Below, piece after piece: positions 29,053-40,650 of a DNA stretch of 49,807 nucleotides. A model generated the notes under the pieces. That model ran no database searches, had not been told where the DNA came from, and saw nothing but the letters and a program-made list of their open reading frames with translations. Each line of letters opens with the position of its first letter. Within the stretch, counting starts at the first letter, position 1. The translations under genes were made by a program, and so were the position numbers. This stretch comes from Mastigamoeba balamuthi (lineage: Eukaryota > Evosea > Mastigamoebida > Mastigamoebidae), in assembly GCA_902651635.1 (NCBI GenBank), contig CACRSC010000018.1, positions 280,060-329,866 on the forward strand, in the 5' to 3' direction.

Positions 29053-29861
29053 ATTCACTGTCACTTCCTTGTGTACGGATGGAGACTGAATCTTATCACG
29101 TGCCGTTGCTCCGTTTTGTGGGCTGAGTGATGCACTTTTCCTTCACCAATGGTCATTCGTACGTGAACCTTTGATTGACTTTGCGCCTTCTGTGCACTCT
29201 TGGTGTACCACGCGATAGATGTAAAACACCATGTCGATTCATTTCTCTCCAGTCGAACAGACCACGACACATTCTCCCGGGCACATCACCCTGAATTCGA
29301 AGCTGTTTAACAATGATGAAAACGATGGCAGAGTTTTGCCGGCTTCCCCTCCAAAGTCGCTCTGGGGTCCCTCGCGATCGCTCTGAATTAAGCTGGGTAG
29401 CTCAATGAGAGGAAATGCTCATACAAACTAAAGGGCCTGAAGAGGGAAAGGCATTTCTCGCGACCTTCGAAGAGATTCAGAACGAAAAGCTGAGAACAAG
29501 CCTCCAACGCTTTGTCCAATAAAACTGCCATGAATCCGGTGTTGTGTGAACTGTGTGGCGGTGACGTGTTGTGAATAATACCCCTTTGTGGCAATTGATC
29601 TCACTCGCACTCGAACCTCACTTTGAGTTGGGGGGGGTTGAATTGCTGGGCAACGACGGTAGAGTCTGAGCAAAGGCTTTCCGTTCGGAAATTCTCTGCA
29701 TCTGAGCAGGGCCGTACTTCTACAGTTCTATCTCTTGGAAAGTCTTTTCTTCGAGAAGGATCTGGCCTGTTCGTGTGGTTAAATCCCTGTGAGAGAAAGA
29801 GAAAAAAACAGACAGTACAGCTCTGATTATGTCATTGTGACACATTGATCTGTGCTGATGC
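29053..29861. other. Intergenic between the tandem cellulases
   Basis: About 800 bp. Only short ORFs, a GTTGGGGGGGGTTG run near 29627-29640 and no repeat. Upstream of paralog A there is a CACGTG site (about 29098-29103) but no TATA box. Confidence 0.4.
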
Positions 29862-31428
29862 TCAGAGAAGATGAACAACAACGGCCATAGAGATCGCGCC
29901 CAGAGCGACCGAGCTCGCAGAGCCACGGTGTGAAGAGTCGCCAGTGGTCTTGGACGAGTGCGCGGGCTTGGTAGACGAGTGCGCAGGCTTCGCCGACGAA
30001 TGAGCGGGGGCCTTGGACGACGAGTGCGTCGCAGGTGTCTTGGACGAGGAGTGGACAGCAGGAGCCTTGGAAGACGAGTGGGCGGGGGTCTTCGACGACG
30101 AGGCAGCCGAGGGCGTGCCGTCGACAGCTGGGTTGGCGTTGGTGACGAGCATCTCGAACTGGGTCTGGAACCACTTGCCGGCCTGGGGCGCGCCAGTCAT
30201 CGAGTCGACGCTGCCGCACTTGGCGTCGTAGCGGGTCGCGCTCGAGTCCGAAGTGCCGTCAGACTCTCCGGGGGTCTTGATCCACGTGTACGCGTCGATC
30301 ATCGGGTAGCTCGGGTTCGGGTTGGCCTTGGGCCTCTCGCCCAGACCCGCACCCTTGATGTTGCACCAGTTGCCGACGTCGGCGCGCTGCACCTGGACGC
30401 CGTTGCGGCTCGTGTCGACGATGAAGTGGGGGCCCTGGCCGAACACGCCCCACTGGAACTTCTCGTGGACCTTCTGGACGTACTGCAGTAGGCCGTAGAT
30501 GGGGTTGCTCTCCTTGCAGCCGATGGTGTTGGTCATCGACTGGTAGTTGGCGACGTTGACGGCGAAGCCACGGACGCTCGAGGTGTCACCGGCCTGGTTC
30601 ATGACGTCGTTGATGACCTGGAGGAAGCCGGCCATGTTGTTCTCCCAGCCGAGCCAGCACTCGTGGGCGGCGTCGATGTACATGTAGCGGTTGGCGCCCT
30701 TGAGGGTCCTGATGGCGTAGGCGACGCCCTGGTGGTATATGCTGGGCTGGACCGAGTTGACCTCCTTGCAGCTGGTCGTCTTCTCCTTGTTGGTGACCAT
30801 GTTGGGGAGCGAGTCGGGCTCGATGACCATCACGACGGGCACCGTCGGGTACTGGTTGAGGATCCCGTTCAGCCTGTCGATGTACTGCGTCTGCGATCAT
30901 CACCGCGCGAACAGCTTAATTTTTCAGAACCGCACTTTCGGGTGTGGGCATGTTTGGGGGAAAAGGCAGGGGAGTGTTGGGTACCTTGTACTTGTTGAGG
31001 CCGTCGTCATTGACAAGCAGCTCGCCATTGGAGGCGAGGGCGGCGCAGTCCCTGTTGGGGAGGTCGTAGACGACGAGCTGGATGAGGGCGTCCTGCGCCT
31101 GAGCGGCCGCCATGTACCCGGGGAGCTTGTCCAGCTGTCGTTTGGGCGCGCAGAGGGGTCAGCAGTCAGTGTCCGCTTTCCTTTCCAAGGTAGTGGTGGG
31201 CGAGCAGCGTGCCATGGAGATGGAGTCGAGCCAGATGAACGCAGGGTACTTCTTGACCGCGTCGAACTTGGCCTTCATCGCGGGGTTCGCCCTGCCAGCG
31301 GCGTCGATCTCCTCGAGGAAGTGCGGGCTGACGAAGACCTTCTTGCCGAGCGTGTAGGGATTCTGAGCCTGGATAGCAGCGGCAATGCCGGCGAGCGCCA
31401 GCACGGCGACAATCAGAGAGCTCCTCAT
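29862..31428 (-). CDS. GH6 cellulase, paralog B, predicted GPI-anchored
   Basis: Exons 31428-31213, 31134-30985 and 30890-29862 join to about 464 aa. The start is the ATG at 31428 (MRSSLIVAVLALAGIAAA, signal peptide) rather than the upstream GTG-initiated frame. GH6 signatures VVYDLPNRDC and VVMVIEPDSLPNM, and the loop KTPGESDGTS, are intact. The C-terminus is a run of (K/T)xPAHSSSK repeats, about 20 residues longer than in paralog A, ending in a hydrophobic tail (SVALGAISMAVVVHLL) that fits a GPI signal. Exon lengths 1 and 2 equal those of A (216 and 150 nt), so the pair arose by tandem duplication after the introns were in place. Intron 1 uses GC-AG. Likely roles are digestion of plant or algal cellulose or remodelling of a cellulosic cyst wall; the sequence does not decide. 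Confidence 0.9.
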
Positions 31429-32331
31429 CCTGCTGTGTGCCCTCACCCTTGGGTGTCGTGTTATTTACTGAACCTACGAGGAGTCACGCTGTTTTATACA
31501 CCGCCAATTTCACTTTTTGTGAACGTATGGTCGATATTTCGTGAACCTTTTCCGGACCTAATGCAGTCCTTGCGTACCTTTGCGCTGGGAATATCTATCG
31601 AAATCTTGGATGACGGTTTTGGAGGGCCAATGGCTTACGTGGGCGCAGCGCGGAGATGGCTCAATATCAATATTCTTGCCGATCCCTGTCCCTGCCTGCT
31701 TCTGTCATTGTCACTCCTATGTGGACAACACCGAACCGTTCGTTCCCCAAATCTGAATCGGGATACGCCTATGAAATATGCACCAAGCAGGGGATATCTT
31801 CCCGCAGGGATTTGCGGAGCCGGAAGGGAGAGAGAGATATCACCACTGCAGGGATTGTCGTGTGGTCACAGGGCGACCTGGTGCTCGCAGTTTTCATGTT
31901 GGTTCTGGGGGAGGAAACGACGTTCCGCACCTGCAAGCAGTCAGTGAATTCGCACTTGGTGACGAGTAAGATGGGTCACCATTTTCCCCGCACCCCGCAG
32001 AAATCGCGCGCATTGGTAGTCGGTGCCTCGGCTCAGTGGGTGTAGCCCCGCTTCTTAGCCAAGAGTCGGCATTTCTCGGGAAGCAATAACAGGTAAACCA
32101 AGGCATGGCAGTTGGGTCTTTTTCTTGAGGAAAACGAGGGTTTTTCTCAACCGGATCAGATCTTTCAGCACTGATGCCGCTCTCGCCGTTCCTTTCGCGC
32201 CGCTCTCGTAGTCCCTCCCTGCGAGTGACAGCTCTGAGAAGCGCCGAGGGAGCAGTGACATCATTTCCGTATCTCTGTGGTCAGTACTTTTTTCTCATCC
32301 GCACAGCGACACACAAGTACCGCACAGGTCC
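31429..32331. other. Divergent intergenic region (GH6 B / binding protein)
   Basis: About 900 bp separating two divergently transcribed secreted-protein genes. Apart from the TATA-like site near GH6 B, no gene, repeat or RNA is seen. Confidence 0.4.
31492..31498 (-). promoter_or_regulatory. Candidate TATA box of GH6 paralog B
   Basis: TATAAAA on the minus strand (in GTGTATAAAACAG), 64 bp upstream of the ATG at 31428. The neighbouring genes show no equivalent, so this could contribute to strong or inducible expression. It may be chance. Confidence 0.35.
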
Positions 32332-35099
32332 ATGCAACACACACAGCTGCTCTTCCCCGTGGCACTCAGCTTCGCCCTGGTCCTCGTGAGGTGCGGGGCG
32401 TCGCCGCTGTCGTGCAAGAGCATCCAGCACGACGTTCATCCGGACAGCTACACGGGACAGCACGCCGTCCTCGTCGTCGGCCAGTCCGCGCCCTTCTCGG
32501 GTTCGCACGCGCAGCTCGGCACCGACGTGCGGGCAGGCATCGAGGCAGCCTTCGCCCTCGCCAACGAGACCTCGTTGCTCAAGTTCGCGCTGACGTCTCT
32601 CGACGACGCCTCGGACGTGTATCGCCAGCAGAGCAACGTCCAGCAGCTACTCTGCAGCGGCGCAAACGGAATGGGGCCTGCGTTCGCCATCGCAGGTACC
32701 GTTGGATCGACAGCCAGCGAGGCCACCCTCGGCGTGCTGCAGGCCTCGGTGGGCTCGGACGGTGTGCCGGTGCCGTACGTCGGAGCCCTCACGAGCAGCG
32801 AGGCGCTGCGCACGCGGTCGACGGTGCTCCAGTACACGAGCGCAGCCCTGTCGGGGACGGCCAGGACAGGGGTCGTTCTGGCGAGAGCGGGTGGGCGGGA
32901 CGAGGTTAGCGCCATCGTGTCGCTCCTGGAGAGCCGGTGGGAGCTCCTCAACGGGACAGCCGTGTTCTACGACGACACGCCTCTCGCACTGGACGCGGTG
33001 GATTTCCTTGTGGCATCGCTCAAGGCGCTCGGGGTCGCCCTCCTCTCGCACTATCAGGCGCCCATCGGCAGCTCGTCTGGAAACCTCAGCGGCATGGCTG
33101 CAGACGCGGTGCGGAGGATCTGCACGTATGGAGACCCTCGGGCAGTTGTGCTAGTCGCGCAGGGAAGCCTCTCTGGAGCGCTGATCCGCGAGATGGCCAG
33201 GCAACGCAAGGGGAATGTGATTTACGCCGCGACGTCGTGGGTCTCTGTGGAGGATCTCTATTCCGCAATGGCCTCATCCGAGTTGGGCAGGCCCGCTCCA
33301 ACTGTTTATGTCAGCCAGGTTGTTCCTATGCCAACTGCAACAAGCCCGCGACTCGTCAGGTAAGCCCGAGTGAGTTGTTTCTGCATGGGTCTCACAGTGG
33401 CCGCAGGGACTATCAGAAGTCGATGTGCAAGTTCCGGCCAGCGCAGCAGTTGAGCCACGCATCGCTCGAGGGGTTCATTACTGGGCGCCTGATCGCAATG
33501 GCAGCGTCCAGGGCCCTGGAGCTGAGCGGGTGGCCTCTCACACGCGCAAGTTTTCTTGATGCCATCTTCCACGACACCCGCACTTTCAACGTGCACGGCT
33601 ACCAGCTGGGGCCCTACAACGACGCCGCAATCAACCAGGCGCAGGATAATGGCAACTGGTGCAACCAGGGGATGAACCAGGTGTTTATGACTACTGTGAA
33701 CATGTCCTCTGGAGCCCTCGTTGATGCCTCTCAGCACTCGTTTGAGTTTAGCACGTCCAGGCGAAACAGAACCTCATCACACAGGGCCATCGTGGGATTC
33801 GTGGGCAGCACGACTGCGGACACCGAGCAGTTTTTGTTGGGCCTTCGTGGAGCCCTACGCGCACACAACCTGAACAAGGACAGGGCTATGTCGATTTCGG
33901 TGGTGGGCGAGAATGATGCCCTTGAGAGATCAGTCGAAGTTCTCAAGGCCAGAAAGGTACGAACAGTTGGTCTCTGAAGTTACTAACTGAAGTCGCGGCA
34001 AGGCCGTTGCAATCACTGGGCTGGAAGGCAAAGAAATGGAGAGCGTGCTTGAGCTCGCTGACCAAACCAAGTTGCTTCCAATCATTGCTCTCCGCTCGGG
34101 TCATCTCTCGTTACGAAGCCCATTTCGCAGGTGCGCACCTCCAAGAAATCTTATATCAATTCTGACCGAAGTGCAGGGGAATTATCAACCTGTTCGCGTC
34201 GCACTACCAGGAGGCAAGGGCTGCTGCGTCATTTCTAATTGAGTACGAAAACACCAAACGGATTGTGGTTTTGTGGAGTCAGGAGGCAGCCTTCGAGGAG
34301 TTAGGAAAAGACTTGGTTGCAGGGCTTCGCTTCAGTGTCAGTCATCATGTGAGGCATTTTAGTACTTTGCATTTCTCAAGTTGAGCTAACCAATTCCTTT
34401 CAGCTTCTGGCAGGCCTTCAGAAACAGCCTATCAAAATAATTGATAGGTCTTTCAGCAAGGTCTCTGATGTGTTCCACTTCGCCAGGAGCAGAGCCATTG
34501 TTGGAACTTCGTTTATCATTGTCGGTGGGGCAATGGATGCATGGAGACTTATGCAGGTTATTGGAGGAAAAACATCAATTCTCCTTGCTTCGGTGGTTCA
34601 GGATGATGATATAGCCGCTTTGATGCTGCAAGATAATCGCACATGGGGGCGTGTGTACAGGACATCTCTGGCACCTCCACTTTCGATGTTCCCACTGGAT
34701 AGTTCACTGCGGATGGAGTTTCAGCACTGGGTACCCAATGGAGGCCAGATGGAGTTCGAGGGTTTCTTCATTGGACAGTTTCTATCATCAGTGATAGACA
34801 GTATGGATGAGGACATTCCAGACGAGGTTACTGCAGAGATGTTGCTTGATACAGTCTATGCTAAGAAATTCTTCAAGATCGTTAGCAGGATAGTAGTTGG
34901 GCCATTCGTGGATGAAACCTCTGGCAATAGACTCTGCAATCAAGGGATGGACACTGTCTACGTGACCCAGTGGCATAAAGATGTCTTTGAATATATCCCG
35001 CATGCTGCCCTAATACCTGAGATCGGGAACTGTGGGAAGGAGTTCATTCCTTCAAAGACCATTGCAATGGGAACTGATCCAAATGGCAATGGTGCCTGA
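32332..35099 (+). CDS. Secreted protein with two periplasmic-binding-protein-like (LivJ/ANF-receptor type) domains
   Basis: Five exons (32332-33359, 33407-33956, 34003-34130, 34177-34348, 34404-35099) join in phase to about 857 aa. A signal peptide (LLFPVALSFALVLVRCGA) precedes VLVVGQSAPFSGSHAQLGTDV, typical of the type I periplasmic-binding fold (Peripla_BP_6), and the first unit ends with WCNQGMNQVFMTT. A second unit starts at HRAIVGFVGSTTADTEQF and ends with LCNQGMDTVYVTQ, showing internal duplication. Branched-chain amino-acid receptors and receptor extracellular regions share this fold. No transmembrane segment, kinase or GPCR module follows, so it is probably secreted or luminal and binds a small ligand. 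The 3' half has lower GC than the 5' half, approaching the AT-rich island that begins at its end. Confidence 0.75.
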
Positions 35100-35404
35100 G
35101 TGTATCATCGGTGTGAAAAGAATAAAAAACGTAACGATGATACTGAATCACACATAATTCGGAATATTTCTTTGAAGCTGAAATTAGAGTGTGTGTTTAG
35201 TGTATGGGGGGAAGAGGGGGGCCAGGTGGGAGGAGAGGAGGAAGGGCGTCGAATATACAGAAATCAGGTTGAAATGACAGAGTTCAGAAGCCTCAGCTGA
35301 CAAAGGACAATCATGAGACCTCGGAAGACGCCATTGTACCACTCTAAGTTGTGATGCCCTTGCAATAGTACAACCCTAAGACTAATACTGTGACAATTTT
35401 GACA
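35100..35404. other. Transition to the AT-rich island
   Basis: Roughly 300 bp downstream of the binding-protein gene, with a purine-rich GGGGGGAAGAGGGGGGCC patch; no gene. Confidence 0.35.
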
Positions 35405-36230
35405 GCATATTCAGGAACAAAAGGTCTTTTGGAATTACCAATCGTGTGAAAAGCAAGAAGGAAATTCTGATGTTAGTAGTAAAGTCTCCTTTTGCTTCTT
35501 TCATTTGGGCCAGGTGACATTCCATAGAATTTTCCAGTGCAACAGCATAACTCTCCAACAGATTCCTCCACTCCTGATGCAGATAGGCACAGAGCTTCTT
35601 GGTAGTTCTGGGCTGTCTCCCTGCCACCTTGGCCTTGAGGATCCCTCCAAGCGTTTTCAATAGGGTTCAGGTCCGGGCTGCATGCTGGCCAGGGCAGTAC
35701 CTCATTGTGATTCTTATCTTCCCAAGTACACGAATACTAGCTCTTGTGCTTTGGATCGTTGTCTTCTTGCAACCAGTCCTTCTTCTTCCTTCCATAGAGC
35801 TTCTTTGCAGAGGACAGAAGGTAGTTCTTATAGTTTCTACACATTCTCTGGGAATTGAGAATTCCAGTGAACATATGGAGGGCCCCAAATCCTTTCTTTG
35901 AAAAACAACTCCACACATAAACCTTGGCTGGATGTTTGACCTGACAGGCCACGTAGGGGTGTGCCTTCATGTTCAGCTGTAATGTAGCCTTCGTCAGTGA
36001 AAAGCATATGGAACCAGTTCCGATTCTGATTTGACTGGGCAAAGAGAACACGATCTTGCTGATGCTATGTAGAGCATTGGCTTCCTCTTTGGCCTGCTCC
36101 AGTTAAGGCCAGCAGCATGCAGCTGGTGCTACACATTGTGTTCAGAGATATCAATACGATCCCTCTTAAGCCTCTGTGTCAGGCGTGCAAAGCCCATGAC
36201 TGGTGCTTCTGTGAGGTTTGAACGATTTTG
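35405..36230 (-). mobile_element. Tc1/mariner transposase remnant (longer copy)
   Basis: Read on the minus strand: a helix-turn-helix-like lead (LKRDRIDISE, HQLHAAGLNWSRPKRKP), then LFTDEGYI (first catalytic Asp), KHPAKVYVWSCFSKKG, WLQEDNDPKHKS (second Asp) and NPIENAW (third acidic residue), i.e. a Tc1-type DDE order. Stops and frame changes make it inactive. The 12400-12759 fragment is a second copy sharing the same 3' word. Terminal inverted repeats were not identified. Confidence 0.75.
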
Positions 36231-36554
36231 ATATCATACACATCATGCCCATCATATGCATTATGCACAGAACAAGAAGGAAATTAATTTATTTATTCAC
36301 TTAATGCAAATCATGTGCATTAATTACTAGATGCAATTAATGCACATAATGTGCATATGCAATACAAACGTTTTTATCACTGTATGTGATAAAATATATA
36401 ATTTTTCTGAAAAAAGAGGGAAATATTTTCGCAATTTATTTTTTTCATTTTTCACCACAGTGCTGCTTAAGCACTGTGTGGCAGGTACCTCTTTTGTTGG
36501 GAAGAGAGGCGCTGCACATCCTACTGGTATGTGCTGCAGCTTCTTAGCATCGGC
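36231..36554. other. AT-rich intergenic, nothing recognised
   Basis: Dominated by TGCATTATGCACATAATGTGCA-like simple repeats and A/T runs; no gene. Confidence 0.4.
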
Positions 36555-36860
36555 CTAGTCGATGTCCTGGTCATCCTGCTGCTTCTGGTACTCCTGCTCA
36601 CTAGCAGGGGCCTTAAAGGTCCCGTTCTGTAATAAAGAAAGTTAGTTATACAAAGGGGTAGGCAGTGAAAGGGTTGGAGGAGGAAGGATAGAAAGGGGCA
36701 TACTCCAACTGCAGCAGTCATCTTGGCTGCTACTTCTGCTTTTATGCTGCCACCCTGCAGGGTTCGTGAGATCGAGGGCATGATAAGAGACCTTCTTCCT
36801 CTGCTTTTTGATCAGCTTGGCCTTGGCTTTTTCAAAGCCTCAGCCACTGGCCACTGAGAA
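36555..36860 (-). pseudogene. Two-exon coding fragment, basic protein
   Basis: A minus-strand exon (36860-36704, EKAKAKLIKKQRKKVSYHAL) is followed by a clear intron (GTATGCCCC ... TTTATTACAG) and a short last exon (36626-36555, NGTFKAPASEQEYQKQQ to stop). Part of it is repeated at about 1588-1675. Probably the 3' end of a dispersed gene; its 5' part is not found. Confidence 0.35.
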
Positions 36861-37096
36861 TATTAGAGTTAGATATGCTAAATGCACAATTAGTGCATTA
36901 AGCACATTATTCACAATTATGTGCAAAAAGTGCACAGTGTGGGAAGGAAAACCCCCTTCTGCTTGTGCCAGCATGCACTGGGAAGAACAGTGCTGCTTTT
37001 TCCTTATCAGGCAGAAAATGCAATCATCAGTTAAATCAAATCTTCCTCTTCATCTGGATCATCAATACGTGTCCTAATGGCTTTTCTGACTACATC
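36861..37096. other. Short AT-rich gap
   Basis: Short ORFs only; no supported feature before the type II repeat. Confidence 0.3.
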
Positions 37097-37520
37097 ACGT
37101 CAAGCAATGTTGTGGCACATAGTGAACCCTGTCACAGTGGTATGTAGCACAATGAATGAACTATGTGGATTAGTGGAGGGTCCACCACATGCCACTATGC
37201 ATGATGCTGCTACGCACCACAACACATGGTGCTGCTACGTGCCACTACACATTATGCATAGCAGACCCTCCACTATGCCACATAGTTTATTCATTGTGCT
37301 ACGCATCACTATGGCTGGGTCCACTATGCACCACTACACATGAAGGCGCTACATGCTGCTACATAATTGGGCAGTCCACCTATCTACTACAATTCCCTAC
37401 ATCCCCCTTTCATACCTAAATCAAGTGATTTAACTACAATTTTAACTGTTATCATAAGGGCAGGCAGGTCATGTTTTTGCTTTTGGGTGGAGAGGAGCCC
37501 AGGGCAAGCAGAAAACGTGT
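37097..37520 (+). repeat. CTGCTACAC-type element, type II, with flank (copy 2)
   Basis: Starts CACGTCAAGCAATG, has CACTATGCATGATGCTGCTAC-type units and the word CACATGAAGGCGCTACATG, then a flank carrying AAGGGCAGGCAGGTCATG and GAGGAGCCCAGGGCAAGC. This order matches the minus strand of 1210-1527. The variable part is longer here, including an inverted pair around 37145-37300 (ATGAATGAACTATGTGG versus CCACATAGTTTATTCAT). Confidence 0.6.
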
Positions 37521-38085
37521 GAGTGAGAAGAAGAGTAGAAAGAGAGATCACTGAGAACCAGCAGGTGTCTAAGAAGAGAATGGATGGACCAGCATCAGCT
37601 CCCTGGTCTGCATGCCTGCCTCAACAGCATGTTTGAGAGCATTCATCCTGGAAAATGTTTGCTTGTATAACACAGAGAGAACAAGGGAGAAAGGGGGTTT
37701 CATACCTCATAATAAGGTCGTTCAGAGTCCTACCAAGCATCAACATAGTCTTAAACCCAGCCCTGACCTCTCCAAAGGTACAGGGCAGATAGGCACGCTC
37801 CTCACTGGGCTTAGTTAGCACTGAAGATACTAAGAAGATCACACAACATTATCATAAGGGCCGAGATCTGCTGCTTCTTCTGCAGTGCCCTCCTATGCTC
37901 CTCATCTGACTCCAATACACTGATCTCCTTGTCAACCTCCTCTGTCTCGTCCTCAGATTGCTCACTGTTGCTGAGATGTGGTGCAGCGGCAGCCTAGTGC
38001 AGCTGTTGCAGTGCCTAAAGTAACATTAACAGAGGGTGTATGGTGTGGGAATTAGGGAGAAAAGAGGGAATACTACATTGCTGCT
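37521..38085. other. Possible minus-strand exons, unresolved
   Basis: The minus strand is open with coding-like content at about 38010-37856 (HLSNSEQSEDETEEVDKEIS, HRRALQKKQQISAL) and 37800-37720 (KPSEERAYLPCTFGEVRAG). No start or convincing splice pattern joins them. Confidence 0.25.
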
Positions 38086-39010
38086 AAATGGGTATCTTCT
38101 GCTATGCTATATAGATAGTAGAAGGCACTGAAGTGCCTTCTGCTACATGGTGTAGCAGACACAATGCTGAAGGATGCATTGCAGAAGGTCTGCTACAGTG
38201 CTACACTGATACTCTCTGCTATGTAGCATTGCAGAAGACACTAGAGCACCTTTCACTGTGTATTTGGTGTAGCAGATCCTATAGTTAGTATAGCAGCAGT
38301 ATGTAGCAGACCTTCTGCTACGAGTTGCTACAGAAATACCTCGACTATACTGTGAGTGAAAGGCACTGAAGCGCCTTCTGCTACACAGTGTAGCAGACCC
38401 TATCATTGCAGCAGTGTGTAGCAGACCTTCTGCTACACACTGTTACACAAATACCTCATCTCTGCTATGCAGTGTAGCAGTGTGTAGCGGACCTTCTGCT
38501 ATGTGCCACTACACAAAAACCTCTGCTACACGCCACTACGTATACCTCCACTACACACTGCAATGCAAATACCTCCACTACACATACCTTTGCTATGTGT
38601 CACTATGCATACCTTTGCTACACACTGCTACACATACCTTCACTACACACCACTACGCAAATACCTCTGCTATGTGCTGCTATGTATACCTCTGTGACGC
38701 ACCACTATACAAATACCTCTGCTACACACTGTTTGCATACCTTTGCTATGTGCTGCTATGCAAATACCTCTGCTATACAGTGTAGCAGACCCTGTGCAGC
38801 AGTGCATAGCAGATCTGCCTCTGCTATACATTGCTACATGACATTCGCTACACAGTGTAGTGAATCCCATTTCACTACACACTGCTATACAGGTGCTGCT
38901 ACATACTGCTGCAGCAATTTACTTCTGCTACACTACGTAGCGGAGCATGCATAGCAGTGTGTAGTGAAACTGGATCTGCTACAGCATGTAAACGTGATCG
39001 ATGTGACGTG
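38086..39010. repeat. Large CTGCTACAC palindromic array (about 900 bp)
   Basis: Two parts: 38090-38500 with long palindromic units such as CTGCTACACAGTGTAGCAG, and 38500-38770 with a head-to-tail series of about 30-bp units (ACCTCTGCTACACACTGCTACGCAAAT). The array ends near 38985 with the type I terminal word TGTAAACGTGATCGATGTG. Reading it as protein gives only repetitive Tyr/His/Thr/Leu strings. Confidence 0.8.
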
Positions 39011-39700
39011 ATTGCATTCAACCATGCTTCAGGTTTCATATCTGTAGTATTAAAGGCATGCCATTACAGTGCTAGTGTGTTCAGGCATACCCTGAACACC
39101 TTTATGTATGATGGTCCCCTGCTTGGAATGCTGAAATAGCTGTCACAACATACCAGAATGCTGCAGAGCTCATGCTCTATGCAGCATCTTCATCTGTTCA
39201 TGAGAGCCCACAGCTGCTTCTAAAGATGAACTTACTAAGTGAAACTAATTACTGATTTTCACCCAAAACCTATGAAAATTGGAGGAAAACCATAAAAGGG
39301 AATACATGAGGGCAAGAGGAGGGCACGCACCCTACTAAACTCCTTGACAATACAGTGATTTGATAATTCGGAATGAGCAAGTATTTCTTGCTTATCCACC
39401 ACTACATATGATGTATGCAATGGAAATTGTATTGCTAGATTAGTACTATAATCACTACTAGCATAAATATTTGTGCTAGTAGTGATTAAAGTAATGTGTA
39501 GTGCTCGGAATAAATAGTAATAATACCTAATTTTGGTTGCATGTAGTGCTAAAATCGCTATTGGTGATGTAGTTCTATTTAGTACTATATTTAGCACAAA
39601 ATCTGTTGCTCAAGCTCAGTAGACCGGAGCTGGAACCAGGTTATTTTCACACATAAGACATCCTTCAAGCTCTTTGGCTCTTCGAGGGAAGCATGGCAGA
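39011..39700. other. AT-rich intergenic, nothing recognised
   Basis: Short ORFs; TACTATAATCACTACTAGCA / GTGCTAGTAGTGATTAAAG near 39440-39495 forms an inverted repeat. No gene. Confidence 0.35.
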
Positions 39701-40650
39701 TCAGGGTATCCAGGTATCACTCTGAATAGTTCAGCTCAGAACAAAAGAAGTAGATCTAGAATATGTCGTGGTCTGTGCCACGTGGCCCGTGCCACTTCCC
39801 TGCTGTCATTTAACTGGCAGGCCGATTCATCTTGCATATACACATCAGGCAAAACAGGTCATTGTTTTTCCCATTCATACACAGTTTCCTACAAAGAAAG
39901 CACTTTGGGCTTTATTTTGGCAGGATGTGCCACCATGGGCACTAGGGTAGTTTCAGCCACCATTGGCCAGAACTACTACCTGTTCCAGTCATCAGACCAC
40001 CATGGTCCATCTTTCTGTTTCCCACGAGACCAACCATCCTGTGAACACCAGCCACGACCATAACCACGGTTCACATCAACCCAGGCAACTGGAAGGACCT
40101 CATCCTCAGATTGGACCCATTCCGAGGTGTTTCACTGGATTCGTGACATCGAGGCAAGGGCCGCAGCATTCGTCCCAGAGGTCGACCTGAAGTAACTGCC
40201 AGTGAACACTGTGGTCTCTCTCGCAATCCGGTCACTCTAGAAGGTCCTCAGTGGAAAAAACCCTGATGCACAACATCATGCATGCCACCCTGCAGCTCCT
40301 GGAGATGTCATGTCCTGTGGAATTTTCCACAGTTCTGGAAATAGCCAGACAGCTCATTACGTACTACAAGCCCAGTAACCAGGGCACGCAGCAGTCCTAC
40401 CTCATGTCAGTGATTGAGTACCAGCTCTGTCCAGGTCCAAGGGCAGATCAGACAATGACAGGAAGAAGAAGCTGGCCCATCAGTCCAAGAAGGAGCCAAG
40501 GAGAGATAAGACAAGCAAGCTGAAGCAGGTTACCTTGACGACACCTGCTGTAGCTGCCTTATCAATGACCCATGGACCTCTGGCAAAGAGTAAGTTCAAC
40601 AAGTTCGAGATCATGAAGGATGGTACAGTCAGAATATGTTCAGTCAAGTG
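39701..40650 (+). pseudogene. Degenerate ORF of unknown family
   Basis: Consecutive frame-shifted pieces look coding: HINPGNWKDLILRLDPF at about 40070, EKTLMHNIMHATLQLLE and LEIARQLITYYKPSNQGTQQ at 40251-40420, and a basic C-terminal piece (DNDRKKKLAHQSKKEPRRDK ... FNKFEIMKDGTVRIC) ending near 40650. Could be a retroelement Gag-like protein; not recognised. Confidence 0.3.

Noticed and set aside
36290-36360. TGCATTATGCACATAATG region as a regulatory or RNA element
   Set aside because: It is a simple repeat-like stretch in an AT-rich gap; I see no structure beyond local self-complementarity.
38086-39010. CRISPR-like array
   Set aside because: Units are degenerate and palindromic, there are no constant repeats with unique spacers, and the genome is eukaryotic.
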